Below are positions 34,157-45,830 of a DNA stretch of 64,000 bases, in pieces (the first letter of the stretch is position 1; each line of letters begins with the position of its first letter). Position numbers and translations under genes: made by a program. Below the pieces are notes generated by a model that worked only from the letters and a program-made list of their open reading frames with translations, was not told where the DNA came from and did no database searches. This stretch comes from Moniliella sp. 'wahieum' (Eukaryota; Basidiomycota; Moniliellomycetes; Moniliellales; Moniliellaceae), in NCBI GenBank assembly GCA_003971905.1, contig RSEE01000090.1, positions 224,979-288,978 on the forward strand, read 5' to 3'.

Positions 34157-36527
34157 ATGAGCGCGTTGCGGCCCACGCGGCGTCCCCAGGTGTCGCTCGA
34201 GGCGCAGCTGCAGCAGCTCACCCTCTTCAAGCGACCTGGACGCGCCGACGACAACCTCGAGCAGCTCGGCCCCATCATCAAATCTCTCGACGAGGCTGGC
34301 CAGCAGGATGCTTTCTGCGCTACCTCGAGCGCTTCATTGCCGACAGGCACGGACATTGAGCGCATCTGCAGCGACAACCATATGGCCTTTGTTTGCTGCG
34401 CTCGACAAGCTGCTCAGGTCCGCTCTGGCACCGTCTCGCTCCGCCACCGCATTGCCGAACTCAATGACGAGGTCCAAACTGGCGGCAGCTCGGTGGCCGA
34501 CCGCAAACGTAACTGCTCCAGCGCGTCGGACCGCTTCCAACATTGATGATGCATCGGAGATTGTGGAGGGTGTTCGCGTGCTCAGACGGCGGATACGATC
34601 CAAGGTCTGATTGCGATCGGCGGTATTACGCCGCGCTGCGGTCGCTGTCGGACCTGGAGGCGGTGCAGCTGCGTAGTGTGGCCCACTACGAATGGGCCAA
34701 GCACATGCTCGAGTCCATCCCTGCCTCGCGCGACGCAGTCAAAGATGCGGTGACGAAAGAGATGCGCGAATGGTTGTTCCAGGCGCGGGAGAAACAACGT
34801 ACGGTAGGCCGGTTGGCGCTCGATGCGATGGATGCGCGTGCCAAGCGGTGGAAGGCGAAAGCGCAAAAAGACCCGACCTTGGCCTGGCCAAGATCAACTC
34901 GCCGATCGAGCAGGTGGTCAACGAGAAGAACGACAATAACTTTGTGGATAATGAGCACGTTTCGATCGATTTCAAGCCCTTGTACCAAGCCATCCACATT
35001 TACGACGTGCTAGGTCAGCGCGAGGTGCTGCAACGCTCGTACCAGGAGGACCGAGCGGCCCAGGCAAGCCTTCTTCTTTCCCAGGGTCTCTCCTTTGACC
35101 CCGCTCGGCCCACCTTCCCGGCATTGCTGGAAGAGGTGGTGGGCTTCTTTTTGGTAGAGCATCATGTTCTTCAAACTGCTCCCCCTGGGTGGCGGTCAGA
35201 GCAGGACGTGGACGATTTGTGGGACACGTTTTGTGAGCGGGTGGTCGGACTGGTCCGGACAGGACTCAAAGAGTGCACAGAGACCAACGTGTTTGTCACC
35301 ACCAAGAACTCGATCGTGCTCTTTATCCAGACGCTGGAAGGGTACAACTACAGCGTCTCGCAGCTTACCACCCTCCTCGTCTCCCTCTTTACCCAGTACT
35401 CCCAGTTGCTCCGCACGCGCTTCCGCAATGACTTTGAACAAGCTGTGGCCGAGACCGAACAGCAACCTATGGTCGTCTCCAACAGCGATGAACTGCGCAA
35501 GGTGATCAATGTCTGTTGGCTTCAGCCGGGCGATGCCGAGCGGTTGCGGCAACAACCCTTCCCTCTCACCCTGCCCTTTGCCCAGACGTATCCGTTGTGT
35601 TGCATGGACATTCGCCAGCTGGTGGATGAGTACTACTCTTACGTTGGCGTCCTGGCCCAGCCCACCATCGGCAACTGGACGATGTGCTGAAAGCGAGTCT
35701 GGACGAACTGCTAATCCAAAGGGTAGGCGCCTCGGTACGCAAGGCGGTGGAACGGACGACCAACTTGGCCCAGGTGGCCAAATCGTCGTCACGGCCGCCG
35801 AACACTTTAAATTGGCTGCCAAGGAGTTGGAGCGACTCTTTATCTCCCTTCGTCCTCCTGCCAGCGGCAGTCGCACCCCAGCACGCCGAGCGCTCGATCT
35901 GGCATCGCACTTTGATGCCTCGCTCGACTTGGCCAACAAGCGCATCGATACCGCGACCACGGCCAAGCTGGGCCAATCGCTGGACGTGGAGGAATTCGAC
36001 ACGCAACCGCGCACGGCGCGGCGCGACCCGGCCGACCACTTACCCGAGATGTTGGTGTGGCTAACGACGATGATGGAGAGTGTGCTGGCCCGTTGCCGTA
36101 CAGCAGCAAGCATCGTGCGTACGAGAATGCGTTCCGGTTCATTGCGGAGCACTTGACGCGCACCTGCTTGCTCAACGAGCGGGAAGACGTGCTCAACGAA
36201 AATGCCATCCGCAACTTGATGGTCGACGTGGCCTTTTTGCAAGAACATGCGCGTCACTTTTCCACCTCAAACGAACCCGACTTTGGAACGGCGTTCAACG
36301 AGCTAAGCCAAACTTTACAGTTGGTCCTGACCAACCAGGCGGGCGACTATGCCCACTCCACCACCCTCCGCGCCCAGCGCTTCCCCGACGTTCGCCCCGC
36401 CACCCTGTGCATCGTCCTGGACAAGCTCGCCCACTCGTACGCCGCCATGCCTGGCCAGCAGAACCAAGAACGCGCCAACGCGCTCTACCGCACCCGCGAT
36501 AGCGTCGCGCGGCTCATTCGGCGGTAG
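34157..36527 (+). CDS. SEC15: exocyst complex subunit Sec15
   Basis: Exocyst subunit that binds the Rab GTPase Sec4 on secretory vesicles and tethers them at the plasma membrane. Length of about 790 residues fits the family. Readable blocks: PIIKSLDEAGQQDAF and LRYLERFIADRHG, RRTASNIDDASEIVEG, YYAALRSLSDLEAVQLRSVA, SPIEQVVNEKNDNNFVDNEH, FKPLYQAIHIYDVLGQREVL, ALLEEVVGFFLVEHHVLQ, VFVTTKNSIVLFIQTLEGYN, PLTLPFAQTYPLCCMDIRQL, AAEHFKLAAKELERLFIS, and the C-terminal YENAFRFIAEHLTRTCLL to DSVARLIRR. No intron is needed. At least six one-base frameshifts, for example near 34315 (TTCTG for TTCCTG), 34390, 34880, 35688 (in-frame TGA) and 36060. Start at MSALRPTRRPQVSLEAQ. A family this well conserved and essential makes true decay unlikely. 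Confidence 0.93.
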
Positions 36528-36578
36528 CCACCCAGCCAACATGCCAAGTCAGGCATGTGGATTGCGAATGAATGGACG

Positions 36579-36666
36579 AGAGTACCAGAGTAGCAGAGTA
36601 CCAGAGTACCAGAGTACCAGAGTACCAGAGTACCAGAGTACCAGAGTACCAGAGTACCAGAGTAGA
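36579..36666 (+). repeat. 8-bp tandem repeat AGAGTACC, about 10.5 copies
   Basis: Unit AGAGTACC repeated from 36579, with one variant copy (AGAGTAGC) and a degenerate last copy. It starts 52 bp after the SEC15 stop. Not a multiple of three and outside any gene. Confidence 0.95.
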
Positions 36667-37636
36667 GGGGGATTTGGAACGGATCTGTGTACTCCTCCCC
36701 CCGAGGAGCCGAGGCGTCTCGGCAGTTCATTAATCGTTTCCCTTGGTCCCGCCCCGCCGGGCCGCTTAGCTAATACACCGGCACCCCGTGGTCCCCTTGT
36801 GAGACGCAGACGTGGAAATTGCAACCAGGCAACCGCTAACCGTTGGTGATTGAACATTGCACATTGCAAATTGCAGTTGAACGCTTGCTCCTGCCCTGCT
36901 GTCTGCGACCTGGCCGGCGCAAGCACAAGGATGGAGATCCGTGTCCAGAGCGTAGGGACGAGGACCCTAGGAACCGCAGCGCCAGGCCAGTACGACCAGT
37001 ACACCTATACTCCAGCGCCGAGGTAGAGCAGACCGAGGGGCCTACATCATACATCATTGTCCCCTCGACGAGATCGACACGCATTTCCAAGGTACTATGA
37101 GATGCTTGCCATGCAATCTCCCGGGGAGCCTAGGCGCCACCAGCGGGAGAGACAGGAAGGATGCCGGAACCAAACAGATCATGGCGAGAGGGCAGCGAGG
37201 GGAATACAGAAGGAACACAACAGCAACAGCAACAGCAACAGTAACAGCAGCAAAAAAAAAAGAAATCAAAAGGGGGTACACTGGGGAGGGTGCAACAGGG
37301 AGCAAAGACCGCGTCGGGACAGCCAACACTTGTCCTTGTCTCGCCTGCCATGGAAGTGCAGGATGGAGGCAACGAGGCAGCGAGGCAGCAGCGAGGCGGC
37401 GAGGTAGCGAGACCAGCCACGTGGACGGACCGGTCGCCCGCGACCGCATATCGTATATCGTCATAGCGGTCCGAGGGGCCACTTGATCCGTGTGATCCAA
37501 GCAGGTGCCCACGGGCAAAAACAGGCGAAAGCAGGTAAAACGGTGGGCAAAAAACAAGCGAGGAAACAAATGTCGCTTCCCCCCTCCCCTCGTCTGCGCG
37601 CTTTGAGAGGTACAGTGAGAGAGGTGAGAGGGGAAG
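36667..37636. other. intergenic between SEC15 and the convergent Cys/His-containing gene
   Basis: Contains ATTGAACATTGCACATTGCAAATTGCAG-like words at about 36847-36875 and a CAACAG repeat at 37220-37250 followed by an A-run. ORFs here look like shadows of low-complexity sequence. Confidence 0.5.
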
Positions 37637-39120
37637 TCACAATCTGAGGCGAGAAGGAGAAGCCGTGTTGGCCAGCGCTCCGTCCAGACAAGCCTCATAC
37701 GGCGGACCATTGCCATTCGGTCCAATCTGGCTCGAGTTGGAACACTGTGGGAAGGAGGCAATGGCGCCAATCGGGTTTGGGGCAGGACACTTGAGCCGGT
37801 AAGGAGGAGGTGGGGAAGAAGGGAGGAAACGGAAACGTCGGTACTAGCGCGTGAACGGCCGCCACCGGTACTGTCGTTGTCGTTATCGCGGTCGTTGTCG
37901 GTGGTGTGGTTATTGTCGTGGTCGTTGTCCCCGCTCAAACTGGGCGTGAGAGGGGGAGCCAACGGGGGTCGTAGGTGGCACGAGCGTTGCGCCCGACCCG
38001 GACCCCGACTTCGACCCCGCGTCAGTCAACACGGCCACCGCGGGCAAGTAGGGCCACAATAAAAGTACCGTCGATCTTCCGGGTCGGTACATCGGCCTGC
38101 CTGTTCGGGTTGGGCTTGACGCAGCGCTCGTTGGCGCACGTACTCGGCGCCTTTGAGTAGCCGGTCCATGTGCCCCGACCAGCGACAGTTCGTATTGGCA
38201 CGCATGCACGCCCAGCCATGGTGCAACGCGCGCTCGGCAGTGTCTCCACCAAGCGCATCTGCCACCTTGGGCACCATGGCCAGCAAACCTTCAGGGCCGA
38301 GCGACTCAAACTGCGTGTGGTAGCACACCTCGTGCGCTACGGGCGTACAGGGCGAAGGAGGCGAAGCGGGTCCCGAGGACGAGGACGGGAAGAAGTGGGG
38401 GCCGGCCGGGGCGCGTGCGCAGCGTCCGGCCCACTGCTACGATCCAGGCTGTACTGCCGCGCCCAGAGCGCAGTGACGGGCACACTGTTGGCAGGCCGCA
38501 CGGGCTGGTCTTTAGTCGTCGGGAATGGGCGCAACCGAAGTCCATGGGTACTCGGTCTCTTCTTGAATCATCTCGTACCCGGTGCCTCGACCCTTCCTCC
38601 TCCTCCTCCTTTCCTCGTCGTGCCGCTCGTCCCCCTCGCGACACACATACGGTCCTGCCTCCGAAACGAAACGAAGTGCAGCCGGACGAAGGGAGGGGCG
38701 GGAAGGGAGGACGTGAGGGACTGGGTGTGTGCCAGAGCTGGCTTAGACCGGGGCTTCGACCCAGACGGAGAGCGGGAGGGGGCACCCGAACACCCACTCA
38801 GCACACTCGTCGCCACCGTGCTGGTACTGGTGCGGGGGGAACAGGCGCGCTCCGACACGGCCGAGGGGGAACCAAAGGAGCTGCGGAACGGGTCAAGGGA
38901 CGACTGCGACGAGCTCCACAGCATGGAGCCAGGGGCGGACGGACAGCAGGTGCGGCTGAGGCCTGGGGGGTACGGGACGGAGCGGGTGCAGGAGCGGGTG
39001 AAGACGAGAGCCAGGGGGCGGAGCGTGGGAGGAGGCTCGGACCAACGCGGCGGCGGTCGCGGGTTGTGGCTGTGGGGGCGGCGATGGAGGCGTTGGTTCG
39101 CTGCTCGCGCGGCGCTTCAT
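37637..39120 (-). CDS. unrecognised protein with a Cys/His-containing central domain and Asn/Asp-rich stretch
   Basis: Start MKRRASSEPTPPSPPPQPQP, then a Pro/Ser-rich half (LDPFRSSFGSPSAVSERACS, TSTSTVATSVLSGCSG, YEMIQEETEYPWTSVAPIPD). The central part looks folded: VCYHTQFESLGPEGLLAMVP, DALGGDTAERALHHGWACMR, ANTNCRWSGHMDRLLKGAEY, RCTDPEDRRYFYC. Its CYH, WAC, TNC, RC and FYC cysteines plus the SGH His could bind zinc. After it come an Asn/Asp-rich run (NDHDNNHTTDNDRDNDND) and a C-terminal block GPNGNGPPYEACLDGALANT ending PSRLRL. No intron is evident; several frameshifts. An in-frame upstream ATG (about 39208) would add a Pro-rich start. I do not recognise the family. Confidence 0.55.
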
Positions 39121-41506
39121 GCTGCTGATGGGGGGCGGCGGAGGAGGCGGCAGCGGCGACGGCAACGGCAGGGGCAGGACGAGTGCGGGGCGAGAGGGAA
39201 GGTGTGCCATGCGCTGGGTGACAAGGCGCGGGCTGGAGGTGGGGGGTGAGGACGAGGGCATGGGGAGACAGCTGGGGAGCACGCCGAAAGGGAGAGCGCG
39301 AGGGCGCAGCGTGGCGGGCGGGAGAAAGAGGCGGAGGCGGAGGAGAAGAGGGGGACCACGCAGCCAGAGTGGAGTGGAGTGGCGAGGGATGAGGTCGATG
39401 AGGGATGTGTCGATGAGCGGCTGAGCTGCGGCTGGCCGGTAGCCACGGAATGCGTCGCTGAAGCTTGAAGCTTGAAGAGGCGGTGGCAACAAAAGCTCCG
39501 AAGAGCTGGCTGCACTGATCGATGACCGGTGATCTGATCTCAGACCCAGATTCAGATCTGAATCTCACCCGCCCTAGACTCCCCCCCTGCCTGGCCGCCG
39601 TCTCGCATGTCACACATCCGCACCTCAGCACAGGTGCCTGCCCGCTGGATGCGGTAGCGCTGAGACTCAGCGCTCAGCGGGTGCTCGGCTGCCCTCTGAC
39701 TCAGTGATCGAGTATCAAGCATCGGATCACGAGATCACTCGCCTCGCACTCGTCACGCATTGTACGCAGCCAAGAGAGGCCAGTGGTGCGTGGTAGCGGC
39801 AACCGGTTAGCCTACCAGGCAACCGCCTGGCGCTTGCCGCTTCTAGCAGGGCTTGCGCCAGGTACGCGGTACGCGTTGCGCTGGCCGGTGAGCCTCAGCG
39901 CGAGCCCACGCCCTGGCGGGGGGCGTGGAGTGGGGTGGCTATTGGCGCAGCGTGCAGGGCTGGGGACGCGATGGATGATAACGCTTGGATAGCCTGGCGC
40001 CTGCCTCAGCGCCTCAGCGTGCACAGCGGGTGGAGTGTCAGCGCGTGAGCTTATGTGGCAGGTGCACCCAGTCGGCAGGGCAGTCTGATTCAGCAGGCCT
40101 CAGGCCCAGGCTGGATCCAGCATGCTACGTGCGGCGCCCAGTTGAAAGTTGCAGCAGCCATCGGGGCAAGATGGAATGGGATCGGCGATCGCCTGCATCC
40201 CATACAGACACCCTGGTGGCTGGCGTGCTGCATCCACCAGCTAACCCTGCATCGCTCCCCTGCCCTCCTGTGCCACGCGGCGCACCCCACTGGCGCCCCG
40301 CCTCCGTGCTTCAAGCGTCTGGCCTTCAGGCTTACCAATGCACTGCTTCGTCCGATCGATCCTCAGGCTGAGGCCTAAGCCAAGCCAAGCCGTCCCTGCA
40401 TTGAACATTGAATGCTCAACCCAACAATCGGGTGAGCCAAAGATGCTACAAAGGCCTACTGGTCATCCCCTCCTTCTTCTTCCCTCTATGCTACCCACTC
40501 CTTTCGCTCGCCAGCAGCAACCATCAGTAGAACGTGCAGCCAAAAGACTCAATCTCCTTTTCCCCCTACCATCTCTTGCTTATTCTGACACTTGATGCTT
40601 GACCCCTGAGGCAGCCTGAGCCCAATGAGGCTTGAAGCTCGATTAACGATTTTGCCGTCTCGTGTCGCACGGGCAAAGCCACCGGTATCGTATATCACGA
40701 TCGATGCATCAAGCCCCGTCTCTCTGCATCCTGCTTCTCGTCCAAACCAACTAAAACAACAGGCCACGATCGCGTCAAGACCGTTGGGCCGATGATGCCC
40801 AGCGTGATGATGCAGTGAGACGGGGGTGATCGTATTTGAAGATCGACTGGGGACGGATAGGATCGATAGATGCAGAGGGGGATCGGGGGTTACTACTTTA
40901 ATGCCGATGGTCCGTAGCATCGATCTGTTTGTGGCTCCCAAGGGACACATCGCCGCGGTCACAAAAGACATATAGTACAGGTTGCCTGATATACATTCAA
41001 ACCACATATGGACTGTGGGGTGCGGTTTCATTTTAGTAGCCCCATACCCAAGTGTGTTGGATCCTTTCTTGGGGCATGTCTACAGGCCTCAGATCTCAGA
41101 TCTCGTAAGACCAGTGCTGTCCACCCCAGACTCTTGGCATCGTGTGGTGGCCATGTGGGTAGGCAAAAAATATACGTGATCGGCGTCTTCTTTCCCTCCT
41201 TCACGGCTGCGGACTGTGTATGTGAAATTTCCATGTTCTGCGTCTTGGGGATAAAGCACATTGTTTGCCTATGGGGCATATATAAACTTTGCTTATTGTT
41301 TTCCCGTGATCGGCGCCGTAGCATTCATCTCTTTCCCGTTATAATGCCTCCGCTTGCAAATATCCCAACAAGCTGCGAAAGCACATACCAACAAGGCAGA
41401 AGGCGAACAAGGCAGACTCTCCTCCAACACTATTTTATAGGTTGCATGCTAGCTACTAGTATAATATCAACGCCACTGACATTTTAGTGCTCGACTATAT
41501 ACCCTT
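39121..41506. other. gene-poor 2.4-kb intergenic region
   Basis: Begins as the promoter side of the gene on the left, with AAGCTTGAAGCTTGAAGAGG at 39462-39481, then palindromic words (AGATCTGAATC near 39555) and AT-richer sequence after 40900. A TATATAAA at about 41278-41285 has no obvious gene behind it. No supported ORF. Confidence 0.45.
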
Positions 41507-43497
41507 CTATAGATTGTCTTCGTCGCTGTTGGTGTGGTTCACATATGCTTGCTTCGCCGTTGATGCAGCATTCCTATTCAAACTCTTCATCTTCGCTGGC
41601 AGGGTCCAAAACGATGCGTGGGACGGACGACTGGTCCGCGCAATGGGCCTACGCCGCCTCGCGCCCTCCCGGCGGTATGCTGAAGGGGCATCACCCACAG
41701 CAGCCCGGCGGCGTTGAGCAATCACTTGCGCCAGTGTTTCGGCATCGCGCTGCTCTGTGCTCGGTTGTCCCAGGCGCAAATTGAGGTTGCTGTGGCCCTT
41801 TGGAGGGGTTTTCAATGCGTACTCCACCAGCACATGCTTGAGATGCGCAACATGCCAAATAGAAGGCGTGGTGATTGTGATCGCCTCCTGCGCCCCCCCT
41901 GCGCCAATATCATGAATCGCCTCGGAATGGCCGTTTGGATCAATCTTGCACTTGCTCGAGCAGCAATGCTGTAGCCCTACAAGGTTGCCAATCCGCTTTA
42001 TATCCGGGTCCAAAATGATCAGCCATGAGTGTTGCAACACAATACAAACACGTGGATATAGGGATGGTAAACGTACACTGGCCAAGGCGAATCGTTCAGC
42101 ATGGCGGGGCAATTCTTCCACGATGCGGCAATCGGATTCAGGCTGAACACGCCCAGTTACAAGCATTGGCTTATAGACAATCCAGACCGAATCCAGGGGA
42201 CCGTGCACCTTGTCAGTTGCAACGCCAATGGATTGAACCTCACCAATCGTAAACGGAGCTTGATTCCCGGATGGCTGGTCGGGACCTTCCATACGAATGG
42301 TTACCCGGTGACCTTCACTTACCACTTCCCCGGTTTGGGCGACCACATTCTTGGCTTGGGTGAAATGGGTAAGTGAGCGACCTTTGCCTGATCATCTGCG
42401 GGAAATCGGGCCACCTCGCGTTGGGTCAGGCGAGGAAGAAAGTACCGATTCAAACCAAGATTTGGTTGATGTCGATAGCTTTTGAAGGTAACATATCCTT
42501 TCAGGCCATGCATGCGCAGTGTTAGCCTCTAGCACCATTGCATCACAAAAAGTGTTTGGCGGAGGGGGGGCGTACCGGGCGTTCTTTTGGCCCTGATATC
42601 AGCCAAGCATTGAGCCATCAGATTCGCCGCACCGGGGGGGAGGCAACTGCAACTTCCTGTTCCCTTTCCATTGAGGTAAGGTGAAACCAGGAGTCGAGTA
42701 GTGCTTGATACCTCTTTGCGCCAAAGCACGTGGATAATGTCGCGGCTGGGGTTATGCCCATTTGTCCGTGTTGCAGCCGCACGTGCAGGCCCTACTTGCG
42801 TCTCGAACCGGGCAGTATCAGCATTGAAAACTGGGCCATAGTACCGAATGCAGGCCCGCACATGAGCAAAGATGTGGAACTTGTGCTTCCGTTCCAACAG
42901 TGTCTCTTCCCCGGGGATCAGCGACAATTTGTCCGCGAGGTCAAACAGAGCTTGTTGAACAGAATCCTGCATGGAGAGAAAATTTAACCCTCATCCTCAT
43001 CGACAACTATACCGTCTTCATGGTCTCGATCAGGAGCGGCCTCGTCGTCAGGATTGTCCTGATACTCGTCAGGTGATGTGCCAGTTGAGCCGTTCTTTGA
43101 AAGGGGGAAGTCTCTGCCAGAGACCAATGCTGCTAATTCCCTGGCTTCAGCCTCTTCCCTCATCCGATGTGCGAGTAGCCTCTTGCCCCTTGCGTGCTCG
43201 GCGGACCTCGTAACGTGCTTGTGGAAAGAACCCAATTGTATCGGCGGCGTGGAATGATTACACACAAACATCGATAGAGTACGGTGCCTTCGATGGTGAC
43301 CGGTCCCAATAGTTTCTGTTTTCGGGATCAAGTTCGGGTTCCGGCGAGTGGGCATGCTGCTGGCAGATTGTGGGGTCGGGGGAGATGGATGGTGTGCCTG
43401 TAGGAGAGTCCTTCAGGTAGGTGAGCCGCTGAGCAGTTGTGTCTCTGTCCGGCGGAAGTGGGCTTGACCTGTGTCTGTTCGTTTTCACGCGCCTCAC
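41507..43497 (-). CDS. remnant of a transposon-associated basidiomycete protein, internally shortened
   Basis: Three parts resemble a large protein family common in basidiomycetes and often found with DNA transposons. The N-terminal part (43497 downward) has LKDSPTGTPSISPDP, then VCNHSTPPIQLGSFHKHVTR, RMREEAEARELAALVSGRDF and an acidic stretch. The middle part (42972-42529) has LLERKHKFHIFAHVRACIRY and NPSRDIIHVLWRKE, matching the usual fHxxxHLxxxIrrFGP...NxxaPSRDI pattern. The C-terminal part has LGLNRYFLPRLTQREVARF, LVGLQHCCSSKCKIDPNGH and IWHVAHLKHVLVEYALKTP. Intron 41969-42076 (GTACGT..ACAG); another acceptor lies before 42971. Several hundred residues normally lying between the first two parts are missing, and frames are broken, so this is probably a dead copy. 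The family match is from remembered pattern only. Confidence 0.45.
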
Positions 43498-43847
43498 GAG
43501 TCACGGGTTACATGCTGCATCTTACAGGTTGTGGAGCTTATCGACAAGCGGGACGAGCGAGGAGAGGACGACGAGACTTTCTTCGCGCGCGCGACCCTGC
43601 CGTGACGCGTGATGTGGCACGGCGCCAGACAAGCCTAGTTGGGCTTCACAGTGATGTGGCACCTGACATTGAATATTGAGCACTGGGTAACTCGGAGGGC
43701 GCCAGACTCGCTCTGTGTTTTAATCATTCATTCCACCTTCTTTTTGGGTGATGATCGACGAAACAGCGGCCCCAGGCCTCACTTTGAGGTGGTACGGTCA
43801 CATCTCGCTCCGCACATCTCAGCTCGCTCCCTGTACGGCCTCTGGGG
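43498..43847. other. spacer between two divergent accessory ORFs
   Basis: 350 bp between the shortened transposon-type gene (-) and the ORF at 43848 (+). Contains GTGACGCGTGATGTGGC near 43601 and GACATTGAATATTGAGC near 43667. If the two genes belong to one element, this is its central promoter; no terminal repeats were found to prove that. Confidence 0.35.
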
Positions 43848-45418
43848 ATGAGGCGACCACATAGCCGCATTCCTTTTAGGCGAACTGGATGCTCTCCCCC
43901 CACCACCTTTCCCGCCATCATCTTTCCGTTGAGGCAGTACTGCCCACTCTACAAAGCCTCCCTCCCGCACCGCCAAGAGGTCCCAGGCATCTCGGACCAA
44001 CTATGCCGCTCCCCGCCGCCCGAGGACACCCGACATATCAGCCCCGAGCCGGAGCCCTTGGTGGAGACTGCTTTCGAAGCTGACGAACTGATCCAGGAGG
44101 AACCGCGTGACGACGCCAGTGGGTCACCAGCTTGTCTGACGGGGGAGAGGGAGGAGCTCAAGACCCCCGGAGAGGTGTAGCCGCTTCTCCCTCTCCGGCT
44201 CCCGACCCGGATGGTTCAGTGCTTATGCATGCTTTGGACGAGCCGAGGGCGACGGCGATGAACAACGATTCAGATGAGGTGGATGTTGACATTGACGACT
44301 TGTTACCCGCCCAACAGACGCCGATGAAGAAGCGAGTCTCATTATTCAGGAGAAATGTCCTTATATTCCGCCTGATCTGGCCCTTTCGCCGGCGGAGGAG
44401 GTCATTATTTCTTCGAACGCGTCTTGTTACAAACAACACCGCCAAGTTGTATCACTCCCAGGACAGTGAGATCACTCCATGAGGAAGCAAGAACCTTCGG
44501 GAGCTCTTTATGTGAACAGTGCGAAGCAAGAATCATTCGCCAGGGGCTTTACCATGGCCAACCCACGCCAGTACTTCGAACGCTTGCTGGAGCACAACAA
44601 GGTCGGGACCATCAGCTCTTGCCGCTAACCCAACGATTACTTGCAAAGTACTGACATTTTCTCCCTCTTTACACGAACGGATCGCTACTCACGTCCTGGT
44701 ACAGAGAGCTCTCGGCATGGATTTTTCTGCATCCCGAAAGCAGGGCCTGCAACAACAAAGACTTAGACATGTTTTTCCGTCGGCAACTGGTTTGTTCGTC
44801 TCGAGGTCTCGAAAGTTTAACTTTGACACGGCCCAACTCCTGGCTCACATCGGTCGAGAAAAACAGTTTGTCAACACCCTGTTGACGGTGTTCCTGAACC
44901 CGGCCTGGTCCACCATGCGTCGCCGCATTTACGATTGGCGGTACGTTGTGTGCACATACCCGATATGACCATGACCTCTGTTCTTGCAGTCGGAGATATT
45001 GACTTTTGGTCATTTCATTCAGCCCATGTCTGTGGATGCAACGAACCAGGAGGTCTGGATGAAACAAACTGCGGCATGGACATCAAGGGCTTGGGGGAGT
45101 ATAGGGACCAACACGCAAGCTCACGTTCCCACGGTGTCTCGTCGCAAAGTCGTGACCATGCTTTTGGCTACAGCGATGATAAAGCAAATCTTTGGGGGCG
45201 TGCGGCCAGACTCAACCCCCACCCGGGGAGGGAATCAGCATCCCCGAGCAGGGAATCAGGATCCCGGAGCGGGAATCAGGATCCCGGGGCACCAGGTCGA
45301 GACGGGCGAGGATGCTGATGGCCTGCCGGAGAACCTCACTGGAACAACTGGCCCCGCATCCCAAAAGGGCACCAAGAGGGCGAAGACACTGGACGCGTGG
45401 GCGGAGATCCAAAGTTGA
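43848..45418 (+). CDS. unrecognised accessory protein, two exons
   Basis: Exon 1 starts MRRPHSRIPFRRTGC, has an acidic Pro-rich segment (HISPEPEPLVETAFEADELI, VDVDIDDLLPAQQTPMKK) and continues after frameshifts into FDTAQLLAHIGREKQFVNTL and LTVFLNPAWSTMRRRIYDWR. Intron 44941-44989 (GTACGT..GCAG, 49 nt). Exon 2: SEILTFGHFIQPMSVDATNQ, VWMKQTAAWTSRAWGSIGTN, RRKVVTMLLATAMIKQIFGG, then a short imperfect repeat (GNQHPRAGNQDPGAGIRIPG) and a basic end KGTKRAKTLDAWAEIQS. No known domain. It lies next to a transposon-type relic, in DNA of lower GC than the neighbouring housekeeping genes. It may be element-encoded or a host gene of the accessory island. Confidence 0.4.
45226..45292 (+). repeat. imperfect repeat of about 20 bp, 3 copies, inside the accessory ORF
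   Basis: Three copies of GGGAATCAGNATCCC followed by GGAGC or a variant. Each core is nearly palindromic (GGGAATC against GATCCC). In frame it encodes GNQHPRA, GNQDPGA and GIRIPG. Confidence 0.7.
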
Positions 45419-45830
45419 TTGACCAGGAACCCCGTATCATCGAGAAGTGCCGTGCAAACGTGGTATACCAAAACGCTGGAATGGGTCAACGGCATTTCTC
45501 CTCTCCTTCACTTTCCTCCTCCTTCACTTCTCCTCCTTCAGTAGCCATTTCAAGGGCTCACCACCCCTCTGCCCTACGAAACTTCACTGTAAGAGGATGG
45601 CGGAATGGACAACCCTAACCCACCCAAATAGCCTAAAATGCATTTGATCGAACCGAAAGAATCCCACTTGGACACTTGGAATAGGAACCACTTGTGGCGG
45701 CCCCTATAGCGTGGGAATAGAGAGTGGTGTGGGCTTTTAGGACTCGACCAGAAATGAATTTGGCTGATATATCCTAAGCGCAAATGCAGAGGTTAAGTTA
45801 GGCACATTCAATTATAGAGAGGATGGAAAA
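45419..45830. other. intergenic within the accessory island
   Basis: CT-rich patch with CTCCTTCACTTTCCTCCTCC-like sequence at about 45503-45540. Nothing else supported. Confidence 0.4.

Noticed and set aside
38170..39249. 359-codon plus-strand ORF opposite the Cys/His-containing gene
   Set aside because: Longer than any single minus-strand frame, but its residues are Arg/Gly-rich shadow, whereas the minus strand shows an ordered domain after frame correction.
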